From Neptunitalea lumnitzerae (GTDB taxonomy: Bacteria; Bacteroidota; Bacteroidia; Flavobacteriales; Flavobacteriaceae), in assembly GCF_027924185.1 (NCBI RefSeq), contig NZ_BRVO01000001.1:930001-994000 (forward strand): a DNA stretch of 64,000 nucleotides. Direction: 5' to 3'. A program made the position numbers and the translations under genes. Below are positions 32,774 to 41,357 of this stretch, one piece after another. Each line of letters opens with the position of its first letter. Within the stretch, counting starts at the first letter, position 1. Below the pieces are notes generated by a model. The model was not told where the DNA came from. It ran no database searches and was given only the letters and a program-made list of their open reading frames with translations.

Positions 32774-34273
32774 ATGAATAACCGTAAGTATCAATATATT
32801 CTGTATATTATTATTAGTACCATTGTGCTCACTTTGGCAGTACAGATGTATTGGAACTATAAAAGTTACGTACTTAATAAAGAGCAGTTTAAGAAAGATG
32901 TTCAGTTGGTGTTAGATAATGCTTTAGAAAAGTATTATGTAGACTTGGCTTCTAATTCTAGTGTAACCTTATTTTCAAAAGCTCAGGTAGCTTCTGAAAA
33001 AAGTAACGGACTCCCTACTATAGACAAGTTAGCGGAACGCTTGAATGATAGTATGTTGGTGCAATGGAATAGAGGTGTTAAAAATGATAGCTTTATTCAT
33101 GTAGGAAAAGATGGGGGGATAACCAATCAAGGTGCCAGAATAGGAAGTTATCTAGAAGATAGTTTGGCTATAACGCCAGATAAAATTAAGAGCATTCATG
33201 TGTATAAGAATGACACTGTTGCTAATAATTTGCAACAAAGAGTTACTTCTATATTTATTTCTATTCAGGAAGATGAGATAGATTTTAATCGTTTAGATTC
33301 ATTGATAACTATAGGGTTACAAGAAAAATCATTTGATTTTCCGTATGCTTTAACACAGTATGAAAACGATTCTTTAGTGAATACTTTTTCTGGAGCAGTG
33401 ATGCAGCCCACTTTCTTAAAAATGGAATCGGTATCTAATTACTTAAAAGAAGACGAATCATTACAAATACATTTCCCAAACAAAACCAGTATTATTTTAA
33501 AATATAGTTTGGTAGGTATCAGTATATCGGTGGTGTTGGCAATTATTATTATAGGATGTTTGGTGTATCTGCTCTACATTATTAAACAACAAAAAGAGTT
33601 GTCTGAAATTAAAGATGACTTTTTAGGGAATATAACGCATGAGTTTAAAACCCCTATAGCTACTATTTATGCTGCTCTAGAGGGTATGGATAACTTTAAT
33701 GCATTAGAAGATAAGGCAAAGGCTAAACGGTACGTACAGCGTTCTAGGCAGCAATTGGATAAGCTTAGTGGTATGGTAGAGAAAATATTAGAGACCGCCA
33801 GTTTAGAGAGTTCTCGTATTCATTTAGAAAAAGCACCTGTAGTAGTACAGCAACTTTTAGAAAGTTTAGTGCTAACCTATAAGATGTCGGTAGTAAATAA
33901 ACGCATTAGGTTAAAAGTAACGGCTACTAAAACTATGGTTAATGCAGATGTATTTCATTTAGAAAATGCATTGAATAATGTATTAGATAATGCTGTTAAG
34001 TATGGGGGTGATAATATTGATGTTACTGTGCAGGATGGTGTAGAAGAGGTATTCATAAACATTTCAGATAATGGAGGTTCATTAACCACACAGCAAGCAG
34101 AGCGAATATTTGAGAAGTTTTACAGGGTACCAAAAGGAAATGTGCATGATGTTAAAGGGTATGGCATTGGGCTTTATTATACCAAAAATATTATAGAAAA
34201 ACATGGAGGAACTATACAGGTGTTTGTAGGTTCTGGTAAAACAACTTTCGAAATTAAATTGCCTTATGAGTGA
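32774..34273 (+). CDS. Two-component sensor histidine kinase (membrane-bound)
   Basis: A 499-residue kinase with membrane helices at about 8-26 and 246-270 enclosing a periplasmic sensor of about 220 residues. Then follow a HisKA domain with H289 (GNITHEFKTPIATIYA), an N box (LNNVLDNAVKYGG), a G1 box (ISDNGG, with a shortened following loop) and a G2 box (GYGIGLYYTKNIIEKHGG). It overlaps the response regulator by eight bases, so the pair is translationally coupled. The sensor domain is not recognised. The adjacent divergent GLPGLI genes and shared repeats suggest that it reports on the envelope. Confidence 0.93.
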   Translation: MNNRKYQYILYIIISTIVLTLAVQMYWNYKSYVLNKEQFKKDVQLVLDNALEKYYVDLASNSSVTLFSKAQVASEKSNGLPTIDKLAERLNDSMLVQWNRGVKNDSFIHVGKDGGITNQGARIGSYLEDSLAITPDKIKSIHVYKNDTVANNLQQRVTSIFISIQEDEIDFNRLDSLITIGLQEKSFDFPYALTQYENDSLVNTFSGAVMQPTFLKMESVSNYLKEDESLQIHFPNKTSIILKYSLVGISISVVLAIIIIGCLVYLLYIIKQQKELSEIKDDFLGNITHEFKTPIATIYAALEGMDNFNALEDKAKAKRYVQRSRQQLDKLSGMVEKILETASLESSRIHLEKAPVVVQQLLESLVLTYKMSVVNKRIRLKVTATKTMVNADVFHLENALNNVLDNAVKYGGDNIDVTVQDGVEEVFINISDNGGSLTTQQAERIFEKFYRVPKGNVHDVKGYGIGLYYTKNIIEKHGGTIQVFVGSGKTTFEIKLPYE

Positions 34274-34952
34274 AAAAATAACCATTCTGTTGGCAGAAGA
34301 TGAAGAGGTGCTGGCAGAGATTGTAAAGGAGAGTTTAGAAACTCGGAATTTTAATGTGATTCACTGTGCTAATGGTAGTGAAGTGCTTTCTGCTTATCAG
34401 GAGTATATGCCAGCGTTATTAGTGTTAGATGTAATGATGCCTATTAAGGATGGTTTTACTGTGGCACATGAGATACGAAATATTGATGCTGAAATACCTA
34501 TTATATTTTTAACGGCCAAATCACAAATTAAAGATGTGGTAAAAGGGTTTAATGTTGGTGGAAATGATTACCTAAAGAAACCTTTTAGTATGGAAGAACT
34601 TATTGTGAGAATACACAATTTGTTGCGTTACAATATAAAAGAAGAAAAGGAATCTACGGGGATTGTTATAGGAGATTATATTTTAGATGTAGATAAGCAA
34701 ACATTACAGTATAAGGAAGAGGGAGGTGTAGTGTTAACGCATAAAGAAGCGCAACTTTTATTTCATTTAGCTAGTGTGAAAAACCAGTTGTTAGAGCGAA
34801 CGTATATTTTGAACGAGCTTTGGGACACGGATGATTTTTTTACTGCTAGGAGTATGGATGTTTACATTACCAAATTGCGCAAAAAGCTAAAGAAAGATGA
34901 ACGTGTTAGTATTATTAATGTGAGGGGCTTAGGGTATAAACTTATTTGTTAA
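34266..34952 (+). CDS. OmpR/PhoB-family response regulator
   Basis: A 228-residue regulator. The receiver has E11-D12, the phospho-acceptor D55 (LVLDVMMP), T83 and K105. The C-terminal winged helix (about 135-228) has LTHKEAQLLFHLASVKNQLLERTYILNELWDTDDFFTARSMDVYITKLRKKL and ends VRGLGYKLIC. It is the partner of the upstream kinase and the best candidate to bind the 10-bp-spaced GTTAA repeats at 32710 and 31826. Confidence 0.95.
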   Translation: MSEKITILLAEDEEVLAEIVKESLETRNFNVIHCANGSEVLSAYQEYMPALLVLDVMMPIKDGFTVAHEIRNIDAEIPIIFLTAKSQIKDVVKGFNVGGNDYLKKPFSMEELIVRIHNLLRYNIKEEKESTGIVIGDYILDVDKQTLQYKEEGGVVLTHKEAQLLFHLASVKNQLLERTYILNELWDTDDFFTARSMDVYITKLRKKLKKDERVSIINVRGLGYKLIC

Positions 34953-35093
34953 GTGTAAAATAATTGATTTTCAATATTTTAAGATGATTCTTGAAGGAAT
35001 ATTGAAACTTATAAACATTCATTTATATTTTTTTAACTTTTGTTTGAAAATTTGTTGTATTTCCTGAATTTTGCGCCTTAACAAGACAACGTC

Positions 35094-36191
35094 ATGAAAA
35101 TAGGAATTCCAAAGGAAATTAAAAACAACGAGAACCGAGTAGGTATGACACCTGCTGGGGTTTTTGAACTCATTAAAAACAATCATACGGTATATGTACA
35201 GTCAACCGCGGGCGAAGGCAGCGGTTTTTTTGATGCTGATTATGAAAATGTAGGAGCTACCATTTTGCCTACTATTCAAGATGTGTATGCACAGAGCGAT
35301 ATGATTGTAAAGGTAAAAGAGCCTATTGAAGAAGAGTATCCGCTTGTAAAAGAAAATCAGGTGGTGTTTACCTATTTTCACTTTGCATCTAGCGAAGCTT
35401 TAACACTGGCTATGCTTAAGAGTAATGCAGTATGTATAGCTTACGAAACCGTAGAGGATGATGAAGGTACACTACCGCTTTTAACGCCAATGTCTGAGGT
35501 GGCTGGTAGAATGGCTATACAGCAAGGAGCAAAGTATTTAGAAAAACCAATTAAGGGTAAAGGAATTCTTTTAGGAGGTGTACCAGGAGTGCCTCCAGGA
35601 AAAGTACTAATTTTAGGTGCTGGAGTAGTAGGTATTCAAGCGGCTAAAATGGCAGCAGGTTTAGGTGCGCACGTAACTATTTTAGATGTGAACATGAAAC
35701 GTTTACGTTACGTAAACGACATTATGCCTAACCACGTAGTAACAGAATTTTCTAGTGAGTTTAATATTCGTAAGCATATTAAAACACATGATTTGGTAAT
35801 TGGAGGGGTATTATTAAAAGGTGCTAAGGCGCCAAAGCTTATTACCAGAGATATGTTGAAAGAAATGCATCCTGGAGCTGTAATAGTTGACGTGGCAGTA
35901 GACCAAGGTGGTTGTATAGAAACCACTAAAGCAACTACCCATGAAGACCCTACTTTTATTATAGATGATGTAGTACACTATTGTGTGGCTAATATGCCAG
36001 GTGCGGTGCCTTATACTTCTACCGTAGCTTTAACCAATGTAACCTTACCTTATATTTTAAAACTTGCCAACAAAGGTTGGGAGGTTGCTTGTAAAGAAGA
36101 TGAAGGTTTAGAAAAAGGATTGAACATAGTACACGGTAAATGTGTATATGATGAAATAGCAGAGGCATTTGGCTGGAATGTTACTTGTTAA
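35094..36191 (+). CDS. ald: Alanine dehydrogenase
   Basis: A 365-residue cytoplasmic enzyme catalysing NAD-dependent oxidative deamination of L-alanine to pyruvate and ammonia, or the reverse. The N-terminal part has IPKEIKNNENRVGMTPAGV (substrate arginine), KVKEP (catalytic lysine near 75) and FTYFHFASSEALT (catalytic histidine near 96). The Rossmann part has VLILGAGVVGIQAAKMAAGLGA (about 168-189) with D198 after it binding the ribose. The C-terminus VVHYCVANMPGAVPYTSTVALTN is typical. The length is normal for the family. It stands alone, and a structured intergenic region follows. Confidence 0.96.
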   Translation: MKIGIPKEIKNNENRVGMTPAGVFELIKNNHTVYVQSTAGEGSGFFDADYENVGATILPTIQDVYAQSDMIVKVKEPIEEEYPLVKENQVVFTYFHFASSEALTLAMLKSNAVCIAYETVEDDEGTLPLLTPMSEVAGRMAIQQGAKYLEKPIKGKGILLGGVPGVPPGKVLILGAGVVGIQAAKMAAGLGAHVTILDVNMKRLRYVNDIMPNHVVTEFSSEFNIRKHIKTHDLVIGGVLLKGAKAPKLITRDMLKEMHPGAVIVDVAVDQGGCIETTKATTHEDPTFIIDDVVHYCVANMPGAVPYTSTVALTNVTLPYILKLANKGWEVACKEDEGLEKGLNIVHGKCVYDEIAEAFGWNVTC

Positions 36192-36224
36192 CATTTTTTA
36201 ACTGTCAAATTTGCCGTTTTCATA

Positions 36225-36322
36225 TTTGGCTTGTTTTTTGATTTCTTCCAAATGATTTATCTTTTAGAAAATTAGGAAGAAGATGATTAATCTCGCTTAG
36301 GCGAGTCAAAAAACAAGCTAGA
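36225..36322 (+). ncRNA. Candidate structured RNA (three-way junction) in the leader of the Zn metallopeptidase gene
   Basis: The sequence can fold into three helices. P1 pairs GCTTGTTTTTTGA (36229-36241) with its exact complement at 36306-36318, and four outer pairs including G-U extend it to 36225/36322. P2 pairs TTCTTCC (36243-36249) with GGAAGAA (36275-36281). P3 is a CTCGC-TTAG-GCGAG hairpin (36292-36305) stacked directly on P1. The start codon ATG at 36325 follows within three to seven bases, so P1 would cover the ribosome-binding region. It could be a regulatory leader, a translation-blocking structure or an unusual terminator of ald. This is judged from pairing only, without covariation. 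Confidence 0.45.
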
Positions 36323-36324
36323 AT

Positions 36325-37029
36325 ATGGGAATTTACGGATATTACATTTTAATAGGAATCATTGCCTTAGTAAGTATGGCAGTGAGCTCTAAGTTAAAAA
36401 GCAAATTTAATTATTACAGTCAGGTTCGGTTAAGAAACGGAATGAGCGGTGCTGAAATTGCACAGAAAATGCTGGCAGATCATGGTATTTTTGATGTTAA
36501 AGTAATCAGTACACCAGGTATGCTTACCGACCATTACAACCCGGCTAATAAGACTGTGAATCTTTCAGAGTCTGTTTATAATCAGCGTAACGCGGCAGCC
36601 GCAGCAGTAGCCGCTCATGAATGCGGACACGCAGTGCAACACGCAAAAGCTTATCAATGGTTAGGATTACGATCTAAATTGGTGCCTTTGGTTAGTGTAA
36701 CTTCAGGAATGTCTCAATGGATGGTTATTGGTGGTTTAATATTAGGGGCTGCTGCACATATAGGTTTTGGGTTTTATATTGCCGTAGCAGGACTTATTTT
36801 TATGGCATTGGCAACTGTTTTTAGTTTTGTTACCTTGCCTGTAGAGTATGATGCCAGTAACAGAGCGTTGGCTTGGTTAAAAAATAAGAACATGGTTACG
36901 CAGCAAGAATATGAGGGCGCAGAAGATTCTTTAAAATGGGCTGCAAGAACCTACTTAGTTGCTGCTATTGGTTCGTTAGCACAGTTACTGTACTGGGCGT
37001 TACAAGTTTTTGGAGGACGAAGAGATTAA
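36325..37029 (+). CDS. Neutral zinc metallopeptidase, membrane-bound
   Basis: A 234-residue protein of the YugP-like Zn-peptidase family. An N-terminal helix (3-21) is followed by the metal site AAHECGHAVQHAK (H98, E99, H102) after a stretch of alanines (90-97). Two or three hydrophobic segments follow (about 125-170 and 205-225), and a conserved EYDASNRAL segment (about 173-181) provides the third ligand. The family is poorly characterised; a role in membrane-protein or envelope processing is assumed. The 5' leader is predicted to be structured (36225-36322). A terminator follows at 37050-37074. Confidence 0.9.
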   Translation: MGIYGYYILIGIIALVSMAVSSKLKSKFNYYSQVRLRNGMSGAEIAQKMLADHGIFDVKVISTPGMLTDHYNPANKTVNLSESVYNQRNAAAAAVAAHECGHAVQHAKAYQWLGLRSKLVPLVSVTSGMSQWMVIGGLILGAAAHIGFGFYIAVAGLIFMALATVFSFVTLPVEYDASNRALAWLKNKNMVTQQEYEGAEDSLKWAARTYLVAAIGSLAQLLYWALQVFGGRRD

Positions 37030-37049
37030 ATAATAGAGTATATAGTTTT

Positions 37050-37074
37050 AAAGTGACCTAATGGTCACTTTTTT
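37050..37074 (+). terminator. Rho-independent terminator after the Zn metallopeptidase
   Basis: A 9-bp stem AAAGTGACC / GGTCACTTT (37050-37058 with 37063-37071) has a TAAT loop and a T-run to 37074. Confidence 0.9.
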
Positions 37075-37130
37075 GTTTCTATAGCTAAAACAGCTTGTTA
37101 AGAAACGTTTAGTTTGTGTATTTTTACCTT

Positions 37131-38114
37131 ATGATTTTAGTTACTGGTGCAACAGGAATGGTAGGTGCTCATTTAGTACTGAGTTTGCTTAAAGAAGGGA
37201 AAGCTGTTAGAGCTTTGTATCGTTCTGAGGAACGACGTATGGAATTGGCTGAAAGTAGCTTGTTTAAGTCGTGTCCTGAGCATTTTGATGCCATAGAATG
37301 GGTGTGTGCAGATGTTAGAGATGTGCCAGCACTAGCAGAAGCCTTTGTAAATGTAAAAGAGGTGTACCATTGTGCTGGGTATATATCTTTTAACCCAAAA
37401 GATTACAGACAATTAAGAACCGTTAATATTGAAGGAACGGCTAATGTGGTAAACTTATCTATTTCTGAAGGGGTAGAGAAATTATGTTTTATCAGTTCTA
37501 TAGCTACCTTAGGTAATCCTAAGAATGGTGTTATTTCAGAAGGTTGTTTTTACAATCAGGAAGAAGACCATAACGTATATGCTATTACCAAATATGGTGC
37601 AGAAATGGAAGTTTGGAGAGCTTCTCAAGAAGGGGTAAAGGTGGTTATTGTAAATCCGGGGGTTATTTTTGGTACGGGTGTGCAAAGTAAAAGTATGGAT
37701 GTTTTTACCCGTGTTATAAAAGGATTGTCATATTATACCGAGGGAGGAAGTGGTTTTGTTGGAGTGGCTGATGTTGTGAAAGCGTGCAGGTTTCTTATGA
37801 ATGGTAATTATGTGAACCAGCGTTATGTGTTGGTATCTGAAAATTTACCCTATAAAACAATGCTAACTTGGGTGGCAACTGCATTGGCAGTGTCGACGCC
37901 TTCAAAAAAAATAACTAAAGGAACACTGAAGTTAATACAGTTTTTAGATGCTATTAAAGGTGTATTTACCTTTGGTAACAGGCATTTTACAAAGTTTACG
38001 GTAGCCTCATTAGATGAAGTGACTAACTATTCAAACGAGAAAATAAAGGAAACAGGTTTTCAGTTTCAACCAATGAAAGAAGTTATAGAAACCTGTGCTG
38101 TAGCTTATAAATAG
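37131..38114 (+). CDS. NAD-dependent epimerase/dehydratase (extended SDR)
   Basis: A 328-residue enzyme from the ATG at 37131; a GTG 15 bases upstream is rejected because the Rossmann motif MILVTGATGMVGAHL must lie at the N-terminus. The catalytic YxxxK is YAITK (about 147-151), and the active-site serine pair is in FISSIATLG (about 124-132). The substrate is not predictable; similar flavobacterial proteins are annotated as 3-beta-hydroxysteroid-like or nucleotide-sugar enzymes. It is convergent with the DUF4296 gene, with only four bases between the stops. Confidence 0.9.
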   Translation: MILVTGATGMVGAHLVLSLLKEGKAVRALYRSEERRMELAESSLFKSCPEHFDAIEWVCADVRDVPALAEAFVNVKEVYHCAGYISFNPKDYRQLRTVNIEGTANVVNLSISEGVEKLCFISSIATLGNPKNGVISEGCFYNQEEDHNVYAITKYGAEMEVWRASQEGVKVVIVNPGVIFGTGVQSKSMDVFTRVIKGLSYYTEGGSGFVGVADVVKACRFLMNGNYVNQRYVLVSENLPYKTMLTWVATALAVSTPSKKITKGTLKLIQFLDAIKGVFTFGNRHFTKFTVASLDEVTNYSNEKIKETGFQFQPMKEVIETCAVAYK

Positions 38115-38118
38115 GTTC

Positions 38119-38517
38119 TTATTTTTTCTCGTTTTTGTCTGTCTTTATATTTTGTTTTCTTCTAGCTAAATCTATTGAATCTTTTACAATATCAAGTTGC
38201 TTTTCAATTCGGAATTTAACGCGTTCGTACATTTTTCCGTATTCTTCAGGGTTTTTAGAAGCGTAGTAAACACTGCTGTTGGCAAACTGAAGACTATCTA
38301 TTTTATATTTTTCAAAAAGATATTGCTGTGCGTCTATGTTATTTTTCTCTAACACATCGCTCTCTACTGCTTTTAAGGCATTTAACATGCTTAAATCATA
38401 GATGATTTTTTCCATGGTATTAGCAGGAATCAAATCATCTGGCTCATCTACAAGGTTTTGCTTACAACTCACAAAACCTATCCCGCAACATACTAAAAGC
38501 AATAAAATCTTTTTCAT
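38119..38517 (-). CDS. DUF4296 lipoprotein
   Basis: A 132-residue lipoprotein (lipobox FVSC, C18). The mature part is the all-helical DUF4296 domain: LIPANTMEKIIYDLSMLNALKAVE, then QQYLFEKYKIDSLQFANSSVYYASKNPEEYGKMYERVK. The function is unknown. Its start overlaps the dihydroorotase stop by one base, and it forms the end of the three-gene unit glycosyltransferase, dihydroorotase, DUF4296, an arrangement I believe recurs in Flavobacteriaceae. Confidence 0.9.
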   Translation of the reverse strand: MKKILLLLVCCGIGFVSCKQNLVDEPDDLIPANTMEKIIYDLSMLNALKAVESDVLEKNNIDAQQYLFEKYKIDSLQFANSSVYYASKNPEEYGKMYERVKFRIEKQLDIVKDSIDLARRKQNIKTDKNEKK

Positions 38518-39848
38518 TATCTATTAAAAGTTAAGCGTTTTGCATTTTTAGTCTCAGAAATCGTACCATTTTCATATGCTAAGTGACCATTCACAAAAGT
38601 ATGGGTTACTGCAGAGGAGAATTCAGTACCTTCAAACGGAGACCATTTACAAGCGTATTCAATATTATCAGTACTAACTGTCCATGGAGCTTTAGGGTCG
38701 ATTAAAACCAAATCGGCATAATATCCTTCTCTAATATATCCTCGTTCTTTTATATCAAATAAAATAGCTGGGTTGTGACACATCTTCTGGACCATTTTTT
38801 CAATAGGAAGTTTACCATTATTTACGGCTTCCATCCATGCAACTAGTGCATGTTGTACCAGTGGTCCGCCAGAAGGGGCGCTTGTATAAACCTGCTTTTT
38901 CTCTTCCAAAGTGTGAGGGGCATGGTCTGTTGCTATAATGTCTACACGGTCATCTAGCAATGCTTTCCATAAACCATCTTTATCTTTTTGTGTTTTTACT
39001 GCGGGGTTCCATTTGATAAAAGTTCCCTTAGTATCATAATCTGCATCGGTAAACCATAAGTGGTGTAAACAAACTTCAGCTGTAATTTTCTTTTCAGCTA
39101 GTGGAATATCGTTTCTAAACAAGTTTGTTTCTTTCTCTGTAGAAACGTGAAAAACATGTAGTCTAGCACCTGTTTTTTCTGCTAAGGCAATAGCTTTAGA
39201 AGAAGATAAATAGCATGCTTCTTCACTTCTAATAATTGGGTGATATTTTATAGGAATATCATCACCAAATTTTTCTTTATATAGGGCAAGGTTTCTTCTA
39301 ATGGTACCTTCATCTTCACAATGTGCAGCAATCACCATGTCGGTATTAGAAAAAATGGTTTCAATTACTTGCTCATTATCTACCAACATATTTCCTGTAG
39401 AAGAGCCTAAAAATAGTTTTACTCCTGCACAAGAGGTTTTGTCTAGCCTTTTTAATTCTTCAAGGTTATCATTAGTACCACCAAAAAAGAAAGAATAGTT
39501 AGCGTAAGAACTTGCCTTGGCAATAGAAAACTTACCTTCTAATTTTTCTATGGTAGTGGTTTGTGGGTTGGTATTAGGTTGCTCCATAAATGTAGTAATA
39601 CCACCTGCAACAGCAGCTCTACTTTCAGAGGCAATGTTACCTTTATGTGTTAAGCCTGGCTCTCTAAAGTGTACCTGATCATCAATAACACCTGGAATCA
39701 AATAGTGTCCGTTGGCATCAATTACCGCTGCTGAGCTGTCGGTAATATCTGTTGCAATTTTTTCTATTCGTTCGTTGTTAATTAAAACATCGGTAGTTTT
39801 TACAATTCCCTCATTTACCATTCGGGCATTTTTAATCAGATACTTCAT
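38517..39848 (-). CDS. pyrC: Dihydroorotase, class with QxH in place of HxH
   Basis: A 443-residue amidohydrolase that closes carbamoyl-aspartate to dihydroorotate in pyrimidine synthesis. Visible elements are DDQVHFREPG (57-66), K144 in AGVKLFLGSS (the candidate carboxylated lysine), H176 in AAHCED, H231/H234 in HVFHVST, and D308 in ATDHAPH. The first metal histidine of the usual HxH pair is glutamine (Q58), while H60 is kept. The remaining ligands and the substrate arginine in HFREPG argue for a working enzyme. It overlaps the upstream glycosyltransferase by four bases. Confidence 0.92.
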   Translation of the reverse strand: MKYLIKNARMVNEGIVKTTDVLINNERIEKIATDITDSSAAVIDANGHYLIPGVIDDQVHFREPGLTHKGNIASESRAAVAGGITTFMEQPNTNPQTTTIEKLEGKFSIAKASSYANYSFFFGGTNDNLEELKRLDKTSCAGVKLFLGSSTGNMLVDNEQVIETIFSNTDMVIAAHCEDEGTIRRNLALYKEKFGDDIPIKYHPIIRSEEACYLSSSKAIALAEKTGARLHVFHVSTEKETNLFRNDIPLAEKKITAEVCLHHLWFTDADYDTKGTFIKWNPAVKTQKDKDGLWKALLDDRVDIIATDHAPHTLEEKKQVYTSAPSGGPLVQHALVAWMEAVNNGKLPIEKMVQKMCHNPAILFDIKERGYIREGYYADLVLIDPKAPWTVSTDNIEYACKWSPFEGTEFSSAVTHTFVNGHLAYENGTISETKNAKRLTFNR

Positions 39849-40567
39849 TTTTGAAAAAGACTTTTAATTTTCATTGAAATTACGCCAAACACAGCTTCAT
39901 AAATAATAGAACCTGTCATTTTTGAAATTCCTTTTACTCTGTCTGTAAAAATAACAGGAATTTCTATGATAGTAAACTTTTTAAGGTATGCTTTAAATTT
40001 CATTTCTATCTGAAATGCATATCCTACAAAGTGAATTTTAGATAAATCTATGCTTTCTAGTACTTTACGTTGGTAACAGATAAATCCTGCTGTGGAATCG
40101 TTTACACTCATTCCTGTAATTAATTTCACATACTTAGAAGCTCCGTATGACAGTAAAATACGATTTAAAGGCCAATTGACTACTGTAATACCTTTTACAT
40201 ATCTAGAGCCAATAGCTACATCTGCCCCTTTGTTTTTGCAAGCCTCTAGTAATAACTCTAAATCATCTGGTTTATGAGAAAAATCGGCATCCATTTCAAA
40301 AATGTACTCATAGTGTCTTTCTAATGCCCAATGAAACCCGTGAATGTATGCAGTTCCGAGTCCCGATTTTTTAGTTCTTACCTCCAAATGAATCCTATTT
40401 GGATATTCCTTAGCTGTTTTTAAAACTAATTCGGCGGTACCGTCAGGTGAGTTATCGTCTACCACTAATACATCAAATAAAGAGGGTTGCAACATAACTG
40501 CTTTTAATATAGCCTCTATGTTTTCCTTCTCGTTGTATGTTGGTATTATTACAAGGCTTTGTGCCAT
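39845..40567 (-). CDS. Polyprenol-phosphate mannosyltransferase-like glycosyltransferase (family 2)
   Basis: A 240-residue GT-A enzyme related to dolichol-phosphate mannose synthase. It has the IIPTYNEKENI start, VVDDNSPDGTAE, FEMDADFSHKP (the DAD metal motif near 93-95) and IGSRYVKG. The C-terminal FTDRVKGISKMTG segment contacts the lipid phosphate. There is no C-terminal membrane pair, so it is a soluble or peripheral form. It would charge undecaprenyl-type phosphate with a sugar for envelope glycan or protein glycosylation. It is the first gene of the unit with pyrC and DUF4296; a TATTTTTG box (40591-40584) lies before it. Confidence 0.9.
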   Translation of the reverse strand: MAQSLVIIPTYNEKENIEAILKAVMLQPSLFDVLVVDDNSPDGTAELVLKTAKEYPNRIHLEVRTKKSGLGTAYIHGFHWALERHYEYIFEMDADFSHKPDDLELLLEACKNKGADVAIGSRYVKGITVVNWPLNRILLSYGASKYVKLITGMSVNDSTAGFICYQRKVLESIDLSKIHFVGYAFQIEMKFKAYLKKFTIIEIPVIFTDRVKGISKMTGSIIYEAVFGVISMKIKSLFQK

Positions 40568-40676
40568 GGCGTAAAAATTTTAGCAAAAATAAACTTTTCT
40601 TAAAATTTGTTAGGGAGCAAGCTTTCTTTATCTTTTATTTAACAGAAAAATGTAATTTTAGCGTTTTTAAAAAGAG

Positions 40677-41336
40677 TTGGAGGCAATAGAGAAAACCATA
40701 GTGAATAATGATGTAATTACGTACACCTTTTTAGGGGTAATAGTGATTATGTGGTTTGTAAGAGCTAGATATACTAGAAGTTTGGCTGAGTTTTTACAAT
40801 TGCCTTTTAGTAATAAATACTTTTCTTCTGCATTAAAAGAGAAAAATCCAGAACGTTCATTTACTATTATAATGCTTAGTGTACAAATAGTAAGTGTTAG
40901 TATTTTACTTTGGTATTTGTTAAAACACCAGTATTTCAGTTTTTACTATTTACAAGAAGTAAACTTTTTTATAGTACTTGGGTTGGTAGCGCTATTTGTT
41001 ATATTTAAAATGTTACTGCAAATGCTGGTTTCTGTTATTTTAGGTATTAATAAGCTGTTTTATCAGTATTTATACACTAAAATTAGCTATTTAAACTATA
41101 GTTCTTTGTTTTTGTTAATTGGGTTGGCATTCACTATTTATAATAAAAAAGTATCAATAATTATATTGTTGGTGTCTATTTTTGTGTTTCTCATAGTTAA
41201 CATATTTGGTTTTTTAATGATGTTGAAAAATTATCAAAAATTAATCCTCAATCGTTTCTTTTATATTATTTTGTATCTTTGCGCTTTCGAAATAGCACCT
41301 ATTTTAATTTTAGGGGCTTATATAACAATTTATTAG
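40677..41336 (+). CDS. DUF4271 integral membrane protein
   Basis: A 219-residue membrane protein with six or so hydrophobic helices, separated by short loops containing SNKYFSSA and LGINKLFYQYLY. The likely start is the TTG at 40677; a GTG eight codons inside is an alternative, and no ATG lies in a suitable place. The function is unknown. It is followed after 21 bases by uroporphyrinogen-III synthase, a pairing I recall from other Bacteroidota. Confidence 0.82.
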   Translation: MEAIEKTIVNNDVITYTFLGVIVIMWFVRARYTRSLAEFLQLPFSNKYFSSALKEKNPERSFTIIMLSVQIVSVSILLWYLLKHQYFSFYYLQEVNFFIVLGLVALFVIFKMLLQMLVSVILGINKLFYQYLYTKISYLNYSSLFLLIGLAFTIYNKKVSIIILLVSIFVFLIVNIFGFLMMLKNYQKLILNRFFYIILYLCAFEIAPILILGAYITIY

Positions 41337-41357
41337 CGACAATAAATAAAGGTATAG

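Noticed and set aside
34969-35007. 10-bp inverted repeat (TTTCAATATT) before ald as a terminator or operator
   Set aside because: The arms are purely AT-rich, the loop is about 19 bases and no T-run follows; it is weak and compatible with chance.
36188-36202. TTAAC-N5-TTAAC pair after ald as another OmpR-type site
   Set aside because: Only two copies, one overlapping the ald stop codon, in AT-rich DNA where one pair of this kind is expected by chance in a window of this size.
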